A program made the translations under genes and the position numbers. DNA of 64,000 nucleotides. Source: an uncultured Paracoccaceae bacterium. GTDB lineage: Bacteria > Pseudomonadota > Alphaproteobacteria > Rhodobacterales > Rhodobacteraceae. The DNA is taken from positions 1 through 64,000 of the forward strand of contig CANLYJ010000001.1 of the NCBI GenBank assembly GCA_947495295.1. The letters run 5' to 3'. Positions 32,483-40,773 of this stretch are shown piece by piece. The first letter of the stretch is position 1, and each line of letters starts with the position of its first letter. Under the pieces are notes generated by a model. The model saw only the letters and a program-made list of their open reading frames with translations. It searched no databases and was not told where the DNA came from.

Positions 32483-33853
32483 ATGTCTGTCCCTCAATCC
32501 GGCGGTGGCCTGATCGAAAACCACGCACAATTGGCGGAATTTCTGGCCAAGGGCTGCAAGCCGCGTGATCAATGGCGCATCGGCACAGAGCATGAAAAAT
32601 TCGGCTATTGTCAGGATAGCCTGCTGCCCTTGCCTTATGAGGGTAACCGGTCAATCCGGGCTGTGCTGGAAGGGTTGCAGCATCGGTTTCAGTGGGACCC
32701 GGTTTTTGAGGATGGCAAGATCATTGGTCTGACCAAGGATGGTGCCAATGTCAGTCTTGAACCGGGTGGCGCGTTAGAGCTGTCAGGCGCCCCGCTGGAA
32801 ACCATTCACCAGACCTGTGATGAGGTGAATGTGCATCTGGCAGAGGTCAAGTCAGTCTCGGATGAGATCGGGGTCAAGTTCATCGGTTTGGGCGCTGCCC
32901 CCGAATGGACCCATGACCAGATGCCCTTGATGCCCAAGGGCCGGTACAAACTGATGAACGACTATATGCAAAAGGTCGGCACACACGGCACCCAAATGAT
33001 GCGCCGTACCTGCACCGTGCAGGTTAATCTGGATTTCGCGTCAGAGGCCGACATGGTTCAGAAGATGCGCGTGGCCTTGGCGTTGCAGCCGGTGGCGACC
33101 GCACTCTTTGCCAATTCGCCCTTCTTTGAGGGCAAGCCCAACGGCCATAAATCATGGCGCAGCCGTATCTGGCGCAGTCTGGATGATGACCGCACAGGCA
33201 TGTTGCCTTTCGTGTTCGAGGACGGGATGGGCTTTGAACGCTGGGCCGAATGGGTCTTGGATGTGCCGATGTATTTCGTCTATCGCGATGGTAAATATAT
33301 CGACGCGCTGGGCATGTCGTTCCGCGATTTCCTGAAAGGTGAATTGCCCGCGCTGCCCGGTGAAAAGCCGACACTGTCGGATTGGGCGGATCATCTGACA
33401 ACGGTGTTCCCCGAAGCGCGGGTCAAGCAATATATTGAGATGCGTGGCGCTGATGGGGGGCCTTGGCGTCGCCTGTGTGCCCTGCCAGCATTCTGGGTTG
33501 GGCTGATGTATGATCAATCAGCCCTCGATGCGGCTTGGGACCTGTGCAAGGGCTGGTCTGCTGAACAGCGGGAAGCCGTGCGCGTTGGTGCGTCGGTCGA
33601 TGGGTTGCAGGCGCAGGTGGACGGGATCAACATGCATGATCTGGCCCGTGAGGTTGTCGCCATTTCCGAAGCTGGGCTGAAATCCCGCGCAATGCCCGGT
33701 GCCGGTGGTATGGTTCCTGATGAGACCCATTTCCTGAATGCGTTGAAGGAAACCATTGAGACGGGCAAAACCCCGGCTGATGAATTGCTGGATCACTACC
33801 ACGGTGATTGGGATGGCGATCTGAAACGGATTTACGCGGAATATAGTTATTGA
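32483..33853 (+). CDS. gshA: Glutamate-cysteine ligase, plant type
   Basis: A 456-residue enzyme joining glutamate and cysteine in the first step of glutathione synthesis. It belongs to the plant/alphaproteobacterial class, with WRIGTEHEKFGYC near the N-terminus, VSLEPGGALELSGAPLETIHQTCDEV, TCTVQVNLDFASE, and RGADGGPWRRLCALPAFWVGLMYD. The ATG at 32483 gives the usual N-terminus (GGAGC ten bases upstream). Glutathione made here also serves the formaldehyde dehydrogenase at the left edge. A strong hairpin terminator follows. Confidence 0.93.
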   Translation: MSVPQSGGGLIENHAQLAEFLAKGCKPRDQWRIGTEHEKFGYCQDSLLPLPYEGNRSIRAVLEGLQHRFQWDPVFEDGKIIGLTKDGANVSLEPGGALELSGAPLETIHQTCDEVNVHLAEVKSVSDEIGVKFIGLGAAPEWTHDQMPLMPKGRYKLMNDYMQKVGTHGTQMMRRTCTVQVNLDFASEADMVQKMRVALALQPVATALFANSPFFEGKPNGHKSWRSRIWRSLDDDRTGMLPFVFEDGMGFERWAEWVLDVPMYFVYRDGKYIDALGMSFRDFLKGELPALPGEKPTLSDWADHLTTVFPEARVKQYIEMRGADGGPWRRLCALPAFWVGLMYDQSALDAAWDLCKGWSAEQREAVRVGASVDGLQAQVDGINMHDLAREVVAISEAGLKSRAMPGAGGMVPDETHFLNALKETIETGKTPADELLDHYHGDWDGDLKRIYAEYSY

Positions 33854-33859
33854 TGTGTT

Positions 33860-33886
33860 GTATCCCGGGGCATGGCCCCGGGATAC
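33860..33886. terminator. Bidirectional terminator after gshA
   Basis: GTATCCCGGGGC (33860-33871) and GCCCCGGGATAC (33875-33886) form a perfect 12-bp stem with an ATG loop between convergent genes, followed by GATGTTTTA on the plus strand. Confidence 0.8.
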
Positions 33887-33892
33887 GATGTT

Positions 33893-34237
33893 TTAGGCAG
33901 CGGCTTGCTGTTTGGCAGCTTGGGCCACCACGTCGCGCAGCGTTGCGATCGCATGGCTGAACCCCAGACCGAGGCACAGGATCGACAGGCCAAGGGCGGC
34001 CATGATGCCTTCGGGGGCCAGGTCGGGCAGTGTGACGAACACCCCGGCTGCGATGATCAACACCCCGCCGCCACCGATAGCGACGAAGCCAGTGACGATT
34101 GTCAGCGACCCTGCGCGGGCGGCCCGGCCAGTGACAGGGCAGTCGGCCAGCGCTTCACCGATCTTGAAGATCATGAAGGACAGCGCGCCAAGAGCGCAGG
34201 CGGCAAGAATGAAGTAGATTGGAAAGATGAGTAACAT
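33893..34237 (-). CDS. Small hypothetical membrane protein
   Basis: A 114-residue protein with about three hydrophobic helices (LIFPIYFILAACALGALSFMIF; AGSLTIVTGFVAIGGGGVLIIAAGVFVTL; IMAALGLSILCLGLGFSHAIATL) and a short charged tail. I do not recognise a family. The ATG at 34237 has AAGGACATCAG just upstream; the frame open to 34327 overlaps its neighbour and is discarded. It is the third gene of the operon headed by the GbsR-like regulator. Confidence 0.65.
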   Translation of the reverse strand: MLLIFPIYFILAACALGALSFMIFKIGEALADCPVTGRAARAGSLTIVTGFVAIGGGGVLIIAAGVFVTLPDLAPEGIMAALGLSILCLGLGFSHAIATLRDVVAQAAKQQAAA

Positions 34238-34250
34238 CTGATGTCCTTTC

Positions 34251-34700
34251 CTAGGTTTGCAGAATACGAATGTTTGGGTGGAAGGCGGCGTAGAGCCAGC
34301 CGAAGGTTCCGGCGTAGAGCGGGGCAAAGATCATGCCGAATGCTGCATAGATACTTATGATTTGTACGGCTTCAGTGACGCCCACCATCGGTACAACAAT
34401 GAACACAAAGCATGTCGCCATAAACAGGTTTCCGCAGATCCCCAGCAATGCATATGCGCCGAATGCCGGTTTGATCCGCCCAACCGCCCACAGCAGGATG
34501 GGTGTGCCGATTACCAGATAGGGAATTGCCCCTACTGGCAGCGCAAAAAGCCCGATGATTGTCCAGAAGCTGAATACCGTTACGACGATGGGCGCGCCAA
34601 TCAGGGCGAAGAGGAAGGCCGTCGGATTGACCGAATAACGTGGCTTTGGGCCACCTTCCGGCGCCTCTTTCCTTTTTGCTATTTTAGGCATTTCTGTCAT
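34251..34700 (-). CDS. Hypothetical membrane protein
   Basis: A 149-residue protein with a basic N-terminal tail and four hydrophobic helices (FLFALIGAPIVVTVFSFWTIIGLFALPVGAIPYLVIGTPILLWAVG; AYALLGICGNLFMATCFVFIVVPMVGV; ISIYAAFGMIFAPLYAGTFGWLYAAF). Family not recognised. Its start codon lies inside a copy of the TTTCTG-N6-CAGAAA palindrome, identical in 17 of 18 positions to the one upstream of the regulator gene, so it is a probable direct target of that regulator. Confidence 0.7.
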   Translation of the reverse strand: MTEMPKIAKRKEAPEGGPKPRYSVNPTAFLFALIGAPIVVTVFSFWTIIGLFALPVGAIPYLVIGTPILLWAVGRIKPAFGAYALLGICGNLFMATCFVFIVVPMVGVTEAVQIISIYAAFGMIFAPLYAGTFGWLYAAFHPNIRILQT

Positions 34701-34708
34701 TTCAGAAA
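34691..34708. promoter_or_regulatory. Operator palindrome 2 of the GbsR/MarR-like regulator
   Basis: TTTCTGTCATTTCAGAAA overlaps the start codon of the membrane protein gene ending at 34700 (its ATG is the CAT in the centre). It differs by one base from the palindrome upstream of the regulator gene at 35267. Its position over a start suggests repression by roadblock or control of an internal promoter. Confidence 0.6.
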
Positions 34709-34724
34709 CTCCGTAGTAAAAAAA

Positions 34725-35252
34725 TCAGTCGGATTTGGGCAGGAACCGGGCGATCCGCCCGCCGAGTTTCAACGCGGCCATTTGGACACTGCGGGGCAGC
34801 CGGGCGATATCCATGTACCATTTGTCGAACATCTGCATGGTCTGTAGCGTTTCGGACATCCGCGCCCTGATATGCGGTGGCGTTTTATCGCTATCCGCTT
34901 CTTGGGCCACCCGTTCCAATGCGGCGATTGTGGGGGCAAATTCGCGGTTGCGTCGTCCTTCGATCACCACATGGGCAAGGTCGAACATATCCCGGATCGA
35001 ATGGAACTTGTCCCGCCGGTCGCCAAGGTCGCGACTGGTGCTGACCAGCTTCCACCCTTGCAGTTCTTTCAGCCCGGTAGACACGTTGGACCGCGCGAGG
35101 TTGAGCGCCTCGCAAATTTCATCCGCGGCCATGGGTTCGGGGGCCAGATGCAGCAACGCGTGGATTTGCGCGACTGACCGGTTGACCCCCCATTTGGAGC
35201 CCATTTCACCCCAGTGCAGGATGAAATCTTGCATGGCGGGGGTCAGGTGCAT
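34725..35252 (-). CDS. GbsR/MarR-family transcriptional regulator
   Basis: A 175-residue winged-helix regulator. The DNA-binding core is VNRSVAQIHALLHLAPEPMAADEICEALNLARSNVSTGLKELQGWKLVSTSRDLGDRRDKFHSI (about 23-86), characteristic of the GbsR-type branch of MarR. The helical C-terminus (88-175) would form the dimer and any ligand pocket. It is probably autoregulated through the palindrome at 35267-35284, 15 bases upstream of its start, and heads an operon with two membrane proteins. The effector is unknown. Confidence 0.85.
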   Translation of the reverse strand: MHLTPAMQDFILHWGEMGSKWGVNRSVAQIHALLHLAPEPMAADEICEALNLARSNVSTGLKELQGWKLVSTSRDLGDRRDKFHSIRDMFDLAHVVIEGRRNREFAPTIAALERVAQEADSDKTPPHIRARMSETLQTMQMFDKWYMDIARLPRSVQMAALKLGGRIARFLPKSD

Positions 35253-35266
35253 GGTGTGTTCCTAAA

Positions 35267-35284
35267 TTTCTGTAATTTCAGAAA
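35267..35284. promoter_or_regulatory. Operator palindrome 1 of the GbsR/MarR-like regulator
   Basis: TTTCTGTAATTTCAGAAA has six-base perfect arms and 16 of 18 positions symmetric. It lies 15 bases upstream of the regulator start, between it and the end of plsY. A near-identical copy occurs at 34691. Confidence 0.6.
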
Positions 35285-35325
35285 TAACAGGATTAGGCGA
35301 TATGTCAACTGATTTCGTAATCCGT

Positions 35326-35940
35326 TTAGTTTGGTTTCTTCGCCCCGATTTTCGTCTCGGTCCCCCTGCGCAGCCGCTGGATGTTTCCCCAATGCCGCAC
35401 ATAAATCAGCAGACCAAGCGCCATGCCCAACACAAACATCGTCATGTAGCCAAGGAAAACCATGGCCAAGGGCAACCAGCCTGCCACAAGCAGCGCCGCA
35501 AGCGACGAATAGCGCGATGTCAATGCCACGACGAGCCAAAGCGCGCAGGCAATCAGCCCGATTGGCCAGGCCAACATGCCCACAACGCCCAGATAGGTGG
35601 CAACCCCCTTGCCGCCGTTGAATTTCAGCCAGATCGGAAAGCAATGCCCGATCAGCGCCATCAACCCGGCCAGTTGTGCCGCATCATTGGCCGCAAATGT
35701 TCCTGCCAGAAACACCGCCAGTGCCCCTTTGCCTGCGTCAAACAGCAGCGTCAGTGCAGCCGCCTTTTTGTTACCCGTGCGCAACACATTTGTGGCCCCG
35801 ATATTGCCCGACCCGATCTCGCGCAGGTTGCCCAGATTCATCAACCGGGCCAGAATCACCCCACCGGGGACCGACCCCAGCAGATAGCCGATGATCCCCC
35901 ACAGGATCAGCATCTGTGCGGTGCTTTCCAGAATTGGCAT
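35326..35940 (-). CDS. plsY: Acyl-phosphate:glycerol-3-phosphate acyltransferase
   Basis: A 204-residue five-to-six-helix membrane enzyme that makes lysophosphatidate from acyl phosphate and glycerol-3-phosphate. The three PlsY motifs are visible: GSVPGGVILARLMN...REIGSGNIGATNVLRTGNKKAAALTLLFDAGKGALAV, GHCFPIWLKFNGGKGVATYLG, and TSRYSSLAALLVA. The ATG at 35940 overlaps the pyrC-like stop (TGATG). It is the last gene of the pyrB operon, a lipid gene attached to a pyrimidine locus. Confidence 0.92.
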   Translation of the reverse strand: MPILESTAQMLILWGIIGYLLGSVPGGVILARLMNLGNLREIGSGNIGATNVLRTGNKKAAALTLLFDAGKGALAVFLAGTFAANDAAQLAGLMALIGHCFPIWLKFNGGKGVATYLGVVGMLAWPIGLIACALWLVVALTSRYSSLAALLVAGWLPLAMVFLGYMTMFVLGMALGLLIYVRHWGNIQRLRRGTETKIGAKKPN

Positions 35941-37220
35941 CAGCCATCCCCCCAAATCCGGGTGCCATCAACCCAGGTTCCCAGCACCTTGCCCTGCATC
36001 CGCGCTCCATCGAAAGGGGTATTTTTCGATTTTGATGCAAGCTGTGATCGATCCAGCTGAAATGGCGCATCGGGGTCAAACAAAACCAGATCGGCGGGTG
36101 CGCCGGGTTGCAACCGCCCGCTGGCGCGTCCCAACAGTTTGGACGGGTTTAGCGACAATGCCCGGAACAGCCGGGGCAGGTCGATATGTTCCGCATGATA
36201 GAGCCGCAGGGCCGCGGGCAGCAGCGTTTCCAGTGCAACCGCCCCACTGGCGGCCTCTTCAAAAGGCAGGCGTTTGCTTTCTTCATCTTGCGGCGTGTGC
36301 ATGGAACTGATGATATCGATCAGCCCGTCTGCCACGGCCTGCACGACGGCGTTCCGGTCCTCTTCGCTGCGCAGGGGTGGCTTGAGCTTAAAGAAGGTCC
36401 GATAATCAGCCACGTCCAATTCGTTCAGCGTCAGGTGGTGTATCCCGATGCCTGCCGTGATCTGCAGCCCGTTCCGTTTGGCCCGTTCCAGCGCGGGCAA
36501 GGCCCGGGCGGTGGTGATCTGGTCCGCATGATAACGGGCGCCGGTCATCTCAAGCAGGCTAATATCCCGGTCCAGCGCCATTCGTTCGGCCATGGGCGAC
36601 ACGCCCGGCAACCCGCGCAGAGAGGCAAACTTGCCGGATGTCGCCGCCGCCCCGTCTGACAGATTGGGTTCCTGTACATGGGCAATCACCAGCGCATCAA
36701 GGCTGCGCGCATAGGTCAGCGCGCGGCTGAAAACCTTGGTATTGGTGACGACCCGGTCACAATCGGTGAAGGCGACCGCGCCAAGGTCTTTGAGAAACCC
36801 GATCTCGGTCATCTCGCGCCCGTCGCGCCCCTTGGTCAGGGCGGCCATGGGCAGCACATGCACGGGCGCGTCTTGCTGTGCGCGGCGTTCGACGAATTCC
36901 AGCGTTTCGGGTGTGTCGATGGCGGGCAGGGTATCGGGGCGCGTGACAATCGTGGTGATCCCGCCTGCCGCAGCCGCCCGTCCGGCAGAGCGGAACGATT
37001 CCTTGTGCCGTTCCCCCGGTTCAGAGACCTTGACCCCGATATCGACAATCCCCGGCGCAAGGCACATGCCATCACAGTCAATCACATTGCCGTCTGATGC
37101 GGGTGCGCCATCTTCGATTACGGCAACGATTTTTCCGCCGCGCACCCGGATGGTCCCAATTTGGTCGGTTAATGCGACCGGATCGATCAGGCGGGCGTTT
37201 GTGAAAATACTATCGGTCAT
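35940..37220 (-). CDS. Dihydroorotase-like protein, probably non-catalytic (PyrC')
   Basis: A 426-residue amidohydrolase-fold protein aligned with class I dihydroorotases but missing their metal site. The HxH motif is replaced by D-I-G-V-K (60-64, in GIVDIGVKVSEPGE). AHCED is AHVQE, the CHVS His is absent (YHADQITTARA), and TDHAPH is ISSMHTPQD. Only the TPHH-like GIHHLTLNE remains. Homologues next to pyrB in pseudomonads are structural partners needed for aspartate transcarbamoylase assembly, which I infer here. An active dihydroorotase should be encoded elsewhere. It overlaps both neighbours. Confidence 0.85.
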   Translation of the reverse strand: MTDSIFTNARLIDPVALTDQIGTIRVRGGKIVAVIEDGAPASDGNVIDCDGMCLAPGIVDIGVKVSEPGERHKESFRSAGRAAAAGGITTIVTRPDTLPAIDTPETLEFVERRAQQDAPVHVLPMAALTKGRDGREMTEIGFLKDLGAVAFTDCDRVVTNTKVFSRALTYARSLDALVIAHVQEPNLSDGAAATSGKFASLRGLPGVSPMAERMALDRDISLLEMTGARYHADQITTARALPALERAKRNGLQITAGIGIHHLTLNELDVADYRTFFKLKPPLRSEEDRNAVVQAVADGLIDIISSMHTPQDEESKRLPFEEAASGAVALETLLPAALRLYHAEHIDLPRLFRALSLNPSKLLGRASGRLQPGAPADLVLFDPDAPFQLDRSQLASKSKNTPFDGARMQGKVLGTWVDGTRIWGDG

Positions 37221-37774
37221 CCGGCGTCTTTCTGTATGCCACGGATCATCTGAAGCACAGGTTTCCCATCCGCAAGCTGTTCAAAGCCGATCGGTACGTT
37301 ATACGCGCCGTTCTTGCTGTTTCTTTCTTCATTCGCGAAAAGGATACTGTCGAAATCGGCGTCCTTGTATTCGATGACTGTGCGGCTGGTGATCGGATAG
37401 GACCTGATGCTGCGCCCCATCATCGGGAGTTTTTTGGCGATGAAGGCGCGTTTATCTGTCAGCGTGTACCACGTACGGCGCCTGACAAAGGATGTTTTGA
37501 ATAGGCTTGCGATAACGATGGCAAGCCCGACCCCAAAATGTAGCAGGCCGAACATCCAAAATATGCCCCCGGCCTGCGACGCCCCAATCATCCAAAACAA
37601 GGCAAAACCGCTAAAGAACAGACCAAAGATCGTGGTCGGCACCATGGATGGTTTAAAGGTAAAACGGCCGTCCGGTCGCCCCTGCCACAGGATGGTTTCG
37701 TCATCATCCAACAGCCCGGCCCAGCCGTCATCATTCACGTTTGTGCCCGTATTATCGTGCAGCGCGGTCATCAT
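37217..37774 (-). CDS. Membrane protein with PH-like domain (copy B)
   Basis: A 185-residue protein: an N-terminal segment with DDETILWQGRPDGRFTFKPS, two transmembrane helices (MVPTTIFGLFFSGFALFWMIGAS; GIFWMFGLLHFGVGLAIVIASLF), then a bacterial PH-like domain (RRRTWYTLTDKRAFIAKKLPMMGRSIRSYPITSRTVIEYKDADFDSILFANEE...IGFEQLADGKPVLQMI). It is a paralogue of the gene at 38289. Function unknown. The start overlaps the upstream stop, with two ATGs (37774 and 37771) possible. Confidence 0.75.
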   Translation of the reverse strand: MMTALHDNTGTNVNDDGWAGLLDDDETILWQGRPDGRFTFKPSMVPTTIFGLFFSGFALFWMIGASQAGGIFWMFGLLHFGVGLAIVIASLFKTSFVRRRTWYTLTDKRAFIAKKLPMMGRSIRSYPITSRTVIEYKDADFDSILFANEERNSKNGAYNVPIGFEQLADGKPVLQMIRGIQKDAG

Positions 37775-38292
37775 GCCACCCACACCATTAGCCCGACCAG
37801 AAGGAACAGGATGATCAAGGCAACGGTCGCCACCATGCCCCCGATCCGCGCGTCGGATTTGGGTTTCGGGGCAGGGGGGTCGTTGATGATCCCTTTGGCG
37901 CTGTCGCTGCTTAGGGGTTCGATCACTTGGATTTGCGCCTCTGGCACATAGGTTGTGACATGCCGCACCTCTGGCGCCAGTTCCAGCGTAACCTCTGCCC
38001 CGCCCGCGGCGCTGGACATGATCAGGACGGCGTAGCCTTCGATCCCGTTGACGGCGGGGATGTCGTGGGGTGCAGCCTCCATATCATAGCCTTGGGCGAT
38101 GTAGTCGGTCAGCGACATGGTGCTGAGGTCGGTAATATTGATGATGTCGATATAGGTGGCATCAAGCGCGTCGGTCCCGAACAACGCCTGCAACCCTTCC
38201 GGGGTTTTGTCGCGCACATTTTCGGGCAGGTCGGTCTTGACCTCGAACACCCGGATCTGGCCGAAATCATTGGCGGGGATGTGCAGGGTCAT
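37771..38292 (-). CDS. Tail-anchored hypothetical protein of the pyrB operon
   Basis: A 173-residue protein with a soluble domain ([73 protein letters not shown]...NGIEGYAVLIMSSAAGG) and a C-terminal transmembrane helix (IGGMVATVALIILFLLVGLMVWVA, about 150-173). I do not recognise the domain. It overlaps its neighbours by four bases on each side, so its amount is tied to pyrB and pyrC'. Confidence 0.72.
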   Translation of the reverse strand: MTLHIPANDFGQIRVFEVKTDLPENVRDKTPEGLQALFGTDALDATYIDIINITDLSTMSLTDYIAQGYDMEAAPHDIPAVNGIEGYAVLIMSSAAGGAEVTLELAPEVRHVTTYVPEAQIQVIEPLSSDSAKGIINDPPAPKPKSDARIGGMVATVALIILFLLVGLMVWVA

Positions 38293-38912
38293 TGTGCCTC
38301 CGACTGGATTTTGCGGATCAGTTGATAGACGACCTGGCCATCCTCAAGATGTTCAAAGCCGATTTCGCGCCCCATCATGTCGCCATCGCTGTCACGTTCG
38401 TAAATGGTATGAAAGGTGACAGTGTCAGATCGGCCTTTGGTCAGGGTGATCGTGTCATGGGATTTGATCCGGTACACCTCTAGCTTGTTCACCAAAAGCC
38501 AGTGCCAGATATATGCCCGGCGGTTTGTCAGGGCGTAGCGGGTATAGTGATGACCCCAGAATGCGTAGGCCCATGCGCCCCCAAGAAGCAAAAGCCCGAT
38601 ACCGATGAAAACCAACCCAACCACAAACAGGCCAAGATTTCCGGCAGTATCACCGAGGCTGACCCGCGTTGCGGTGGTTATCAGATCGATGGCGGTGAAC
38701 CACGCCATGACGATACCGGCAATGAAAAAGGGCAGCCCGAAGAGCGACAGGAAAAGAGTTCCTGCCGGTGACTTGAAGCGCGCGACAGGCGCGCCCTGCC
38801 ACAAAAGTGTTTCGCCCGCTTCAAAATGGCTTTGCAATTGATCCTTCTTGGGCGGCCGCAACAGAAACTGCAGGAGCGCCGGTGGCGGTTTGTCACCTGT
38901 CAGTGTGGTCAC
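38289..38912 (-). CDS. Membrane protein with PH-like domain (copy A)
   Basis: A 207-residue paralogue of the protein at 37217. [19 protein letters not shown] precedes two long transmembrane regions ([48 protein letters not shown]). The PH-like part is [52 protein letters not shown]...[19 protein letters not shown]. It is directly after pyrB with a four-base overlap. Function unknown; such proteins are often mislabelled with the neighbouring carbamoyltransferase name. Confidence 0.75.
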   Translation of the reverse strand: MTTLTGDKPPPALLQFLLRPPKKDQLQSHFEAGETLLWQGAPVARFKSPAGTLFLSLFGLPFFIAGIVMAWFTAIDLITTATRVSLGDTAGNLGLFVVGLVFIGIGLLLLGGAWAYAFWGHHYTRYALTNRRAYIWHWLLVNKLEVYRIKSHDTITLTKGRSDTVTFHTIYERDSDGDMMGREIGFEHLEDGQVVYQLIRKIQSEAQ

Positions 38913-39865
38913 GCCATAACCCCTTGTGGCCCGCGCGCAGACCGCAGGTTTTGCGCCAGCACCTCCATGGCGGCCATGCGCACGGCGACCCCCATTTCAA
39001 CCTGTTCCTGAATGACGGACCGGTTGATGTCGTCGGCGATATTCCCGTCGATTTCGACGCCCCGGTTCATGGGCCCTGGATGCATGACGATGGCATCGGG
39101 TTTGGCATGGCGCAGTTTGGCGGCGTCCAGCCCATAACGGTGGAAATATTCCCGTTCCGACGGGATGAACCCGCCATCCATCCGTTCCTTTTGCAGCCGA
39201 AGCATCATGACGACATCGACGTCCTTTAGCCCTTCGGCCATATCTTCGAAGACTTCGACACCAAAGGCCCCGATCCCTGATGGCATCAGGGTGGGCGGGC
39301 CGATCAGCCGGATCCGGTTTTCCATCTTGCCCAGCAACATGATGTTGGACCGGGCAACCCGGCTATGGGCAATGTCCCCGCAAATGGCGATCGATAACCG
39401 GTGCAATCGTCCCTTGGCCCGCCGGATTGTCAGCGCGTCGAGCAGCGCTTGCGTGGGATGTTCATGCCGCCCGTCGCCAGCATTCAGCACAGCACAGTTC
39501 ACCTTTTGCGCCAGCAGGTCCACCGCACCTGAATGCGGGTGCCGCACCACCAGCAGATCAGGGTGCATAGCGTTCAGCGTCAGCGCCGTATCGATCAGCG
39601 TTTCACCCTTTTTGATTGAGGATGCCTGCATCCCCATATTCATTACATCCGCGCCCAACCGTTTACCTGCCAGTTCGAAACTGGCCTGCGTCCGGGTGGA
39701 GTTCTCAAAGAACATGTTGATCTGGGTTAGCCCGGCCAGCACATCCTTGTGCTGTATCCCGCGCCGGTTCTGATCGGCATAGCTGTCGGCAAGGTCCAGC
39801 AGGGTGGTAATTTCGGTCGGGTGCAGCGGTTCGATGCCCAAAAGATGTTTTTGTCGGAATGTCAT
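38909..39865 (-). CDS. pyrB: Aspartate carbamoyltransferase catalytic subunit
   Basis: A 318-residue enzyme condensing carbamoyl phosphate with aspartate in pyrimidine synthesis. The carbamoyl-phosphate motif is [36 protein letters not shown] and [14 protein letters not shown] are also diagnostic. The ATG at 39865 ([14 protein letters not shown]) has AAGGAAGG upstream. It heads a six-gene overlapping operon that includes the degenerate PyrC', its probable structural partner. No pyrI is present, consistent with the class in which PyrC' replaces the regulatory chain. Confidence 0.94.
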   Translation of the reverse strand: MTFRQKHLLGIEPLHPTEITTLLDLADSYADQNRRGIQHKDVLAGLTQINMFFENSTRTQASFELAGKRLGADVMNMGMQASSIKKGETLIDTALTLNAMHPDLLVVRHPHSGAVDLLAQKVNCAVLNAGDGRHEHPTQALLDALTIRRAKGRLHRLSIAICGDIAHSRVARSNIMLLGKMENRIRLIGPPTLMPSGIGAFGVEVFEDMAEGLKDVDVVMMLRLQKERMDGGFIPSEREYFHRYGLDAAKLRHAKPDAIVMHPGPMNRGVEIDGNIADDINRSVIQEQVEMGVAVRMAAMEVLAQNLRSARGPQGVMA

Positions 39866-39954
39866 GCGGGCCTTCCTTGCTGCTTGCGCGGTTATATGTG
39901 TGCCGCCTCGCCCGGGCAAGCGGAACGCGCTACCCTCTTTTGTGGATCGCAGCT

Positions 39955-40752
39955 ATGGTTGTTTTGATGGATTCTGCGGACACATATTGGCGTGATCGCG
40001 CCTTGCTGGAATGGCAGCTGGAACTTGGCGCTATTGATGCCATCGGGGATGCGCCCGTTGACCGTTATGCATTGGAAGTGACCAAGCCCGCGCCCAAGCC
40101 GGCACCCACCCCAGCAGCCCCGCCGCCGGTGCCGGAAGCGCCACAGGTTGATGCCGCAGCAATAGCGACCTCTGCCGCTGCAAGTGCCAGTGATTTGGAT
40201 GGCCTTTCGGCCGCAATGCAGGCGTTTGAGCATTGTGAATTGAAACGCGGTGCCCGCAGTTTCGTGTTTTGTGACGGTCAGCCGGCCGCCCGTGTGATGA
40301 TCGTGGGCGAGGCCCCGGGCCGGGAAGAGGATCGTGCTGGCAAACCCTTTGTCGGACGTGCGGGTCAATTGCTGGACCGGATGCTGGATGCCATTGATCT
40401 GGGCCGCGCGCATGATGATCCGGCGCGCGCCGTTTACATCACCAACGTCCTGCCATGGCGCCCCCCGTCGAACCGCACACCGGATGCAGCGGAAATCGCC
40501 ATGATGCTGCCCTTTCTGGAACGCCATATCGCCCTTGCGAACCCTGATCTGCTGGTGGTCATGGGCAACACGCCGTGTCAGGCGCTGTTGGGCCGGACCG
40601 GGATCACACGGATGCGCGGTACTTGGGTCGAGGTGTTGGGCAAACCTTGCCTGCCGATGTTCCACCCCGCCTATCTGCTGCGCAACCCGATTGCCAAGCG
40701 CGAGGCATGGGCGGATTTGCTGGACCTGAATGCGCGGCTGCGTGAAGTTTAA
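39955..40752 (+). CDS. Uracil-DNA glycosylase, family 4-like
   Basis: A 265-residue base-excision enzyme removing uracil from DNA. A Pro/Ala-rich linker (KPAPKPAPTPAAPPPVPEAP, about 43-62) follows a short N-terminal domain. The catalytic core has motif A GEAPGREEDRAGKPFVGRAGQLLDRML and motif B MFHPAYLLRNP. The iron-sulfur ligands of classical family 4 enzymes are largely missing: only one Cys is left at CELK, and the KCRPP Cys is PWRPP. The start at 39955 is chosen, with ATG 39967 as an alternative. It is divergent from pyrB. Confidence 0.85.
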   Translation: MVVLMDSADTYWRDRALLEWQLELGAIDAIGDAPVDRYALEVTKPAPKPAPTPAAPPPVPEAPQVDAAAIATSAAASASDLDGLSAAMQAFEHCELKRGARSFVFCDGQPAARVMIVGEAPGREEDRAGKPFVGRAGQLLDRMLDAIDLGRAHDDPARAVYITNVLPWRPPSNRTPDAAEIAMMLPFLERHIALANPDLLVVMGNTPCQALLGRTGITRMRGTWVEVLGKPCLPMFHPAYLLRNPIAKREAWADLLDLNARLREV

Positions 40753-40773
40753 CCCCTTTTGTGAGAGGCAGAT

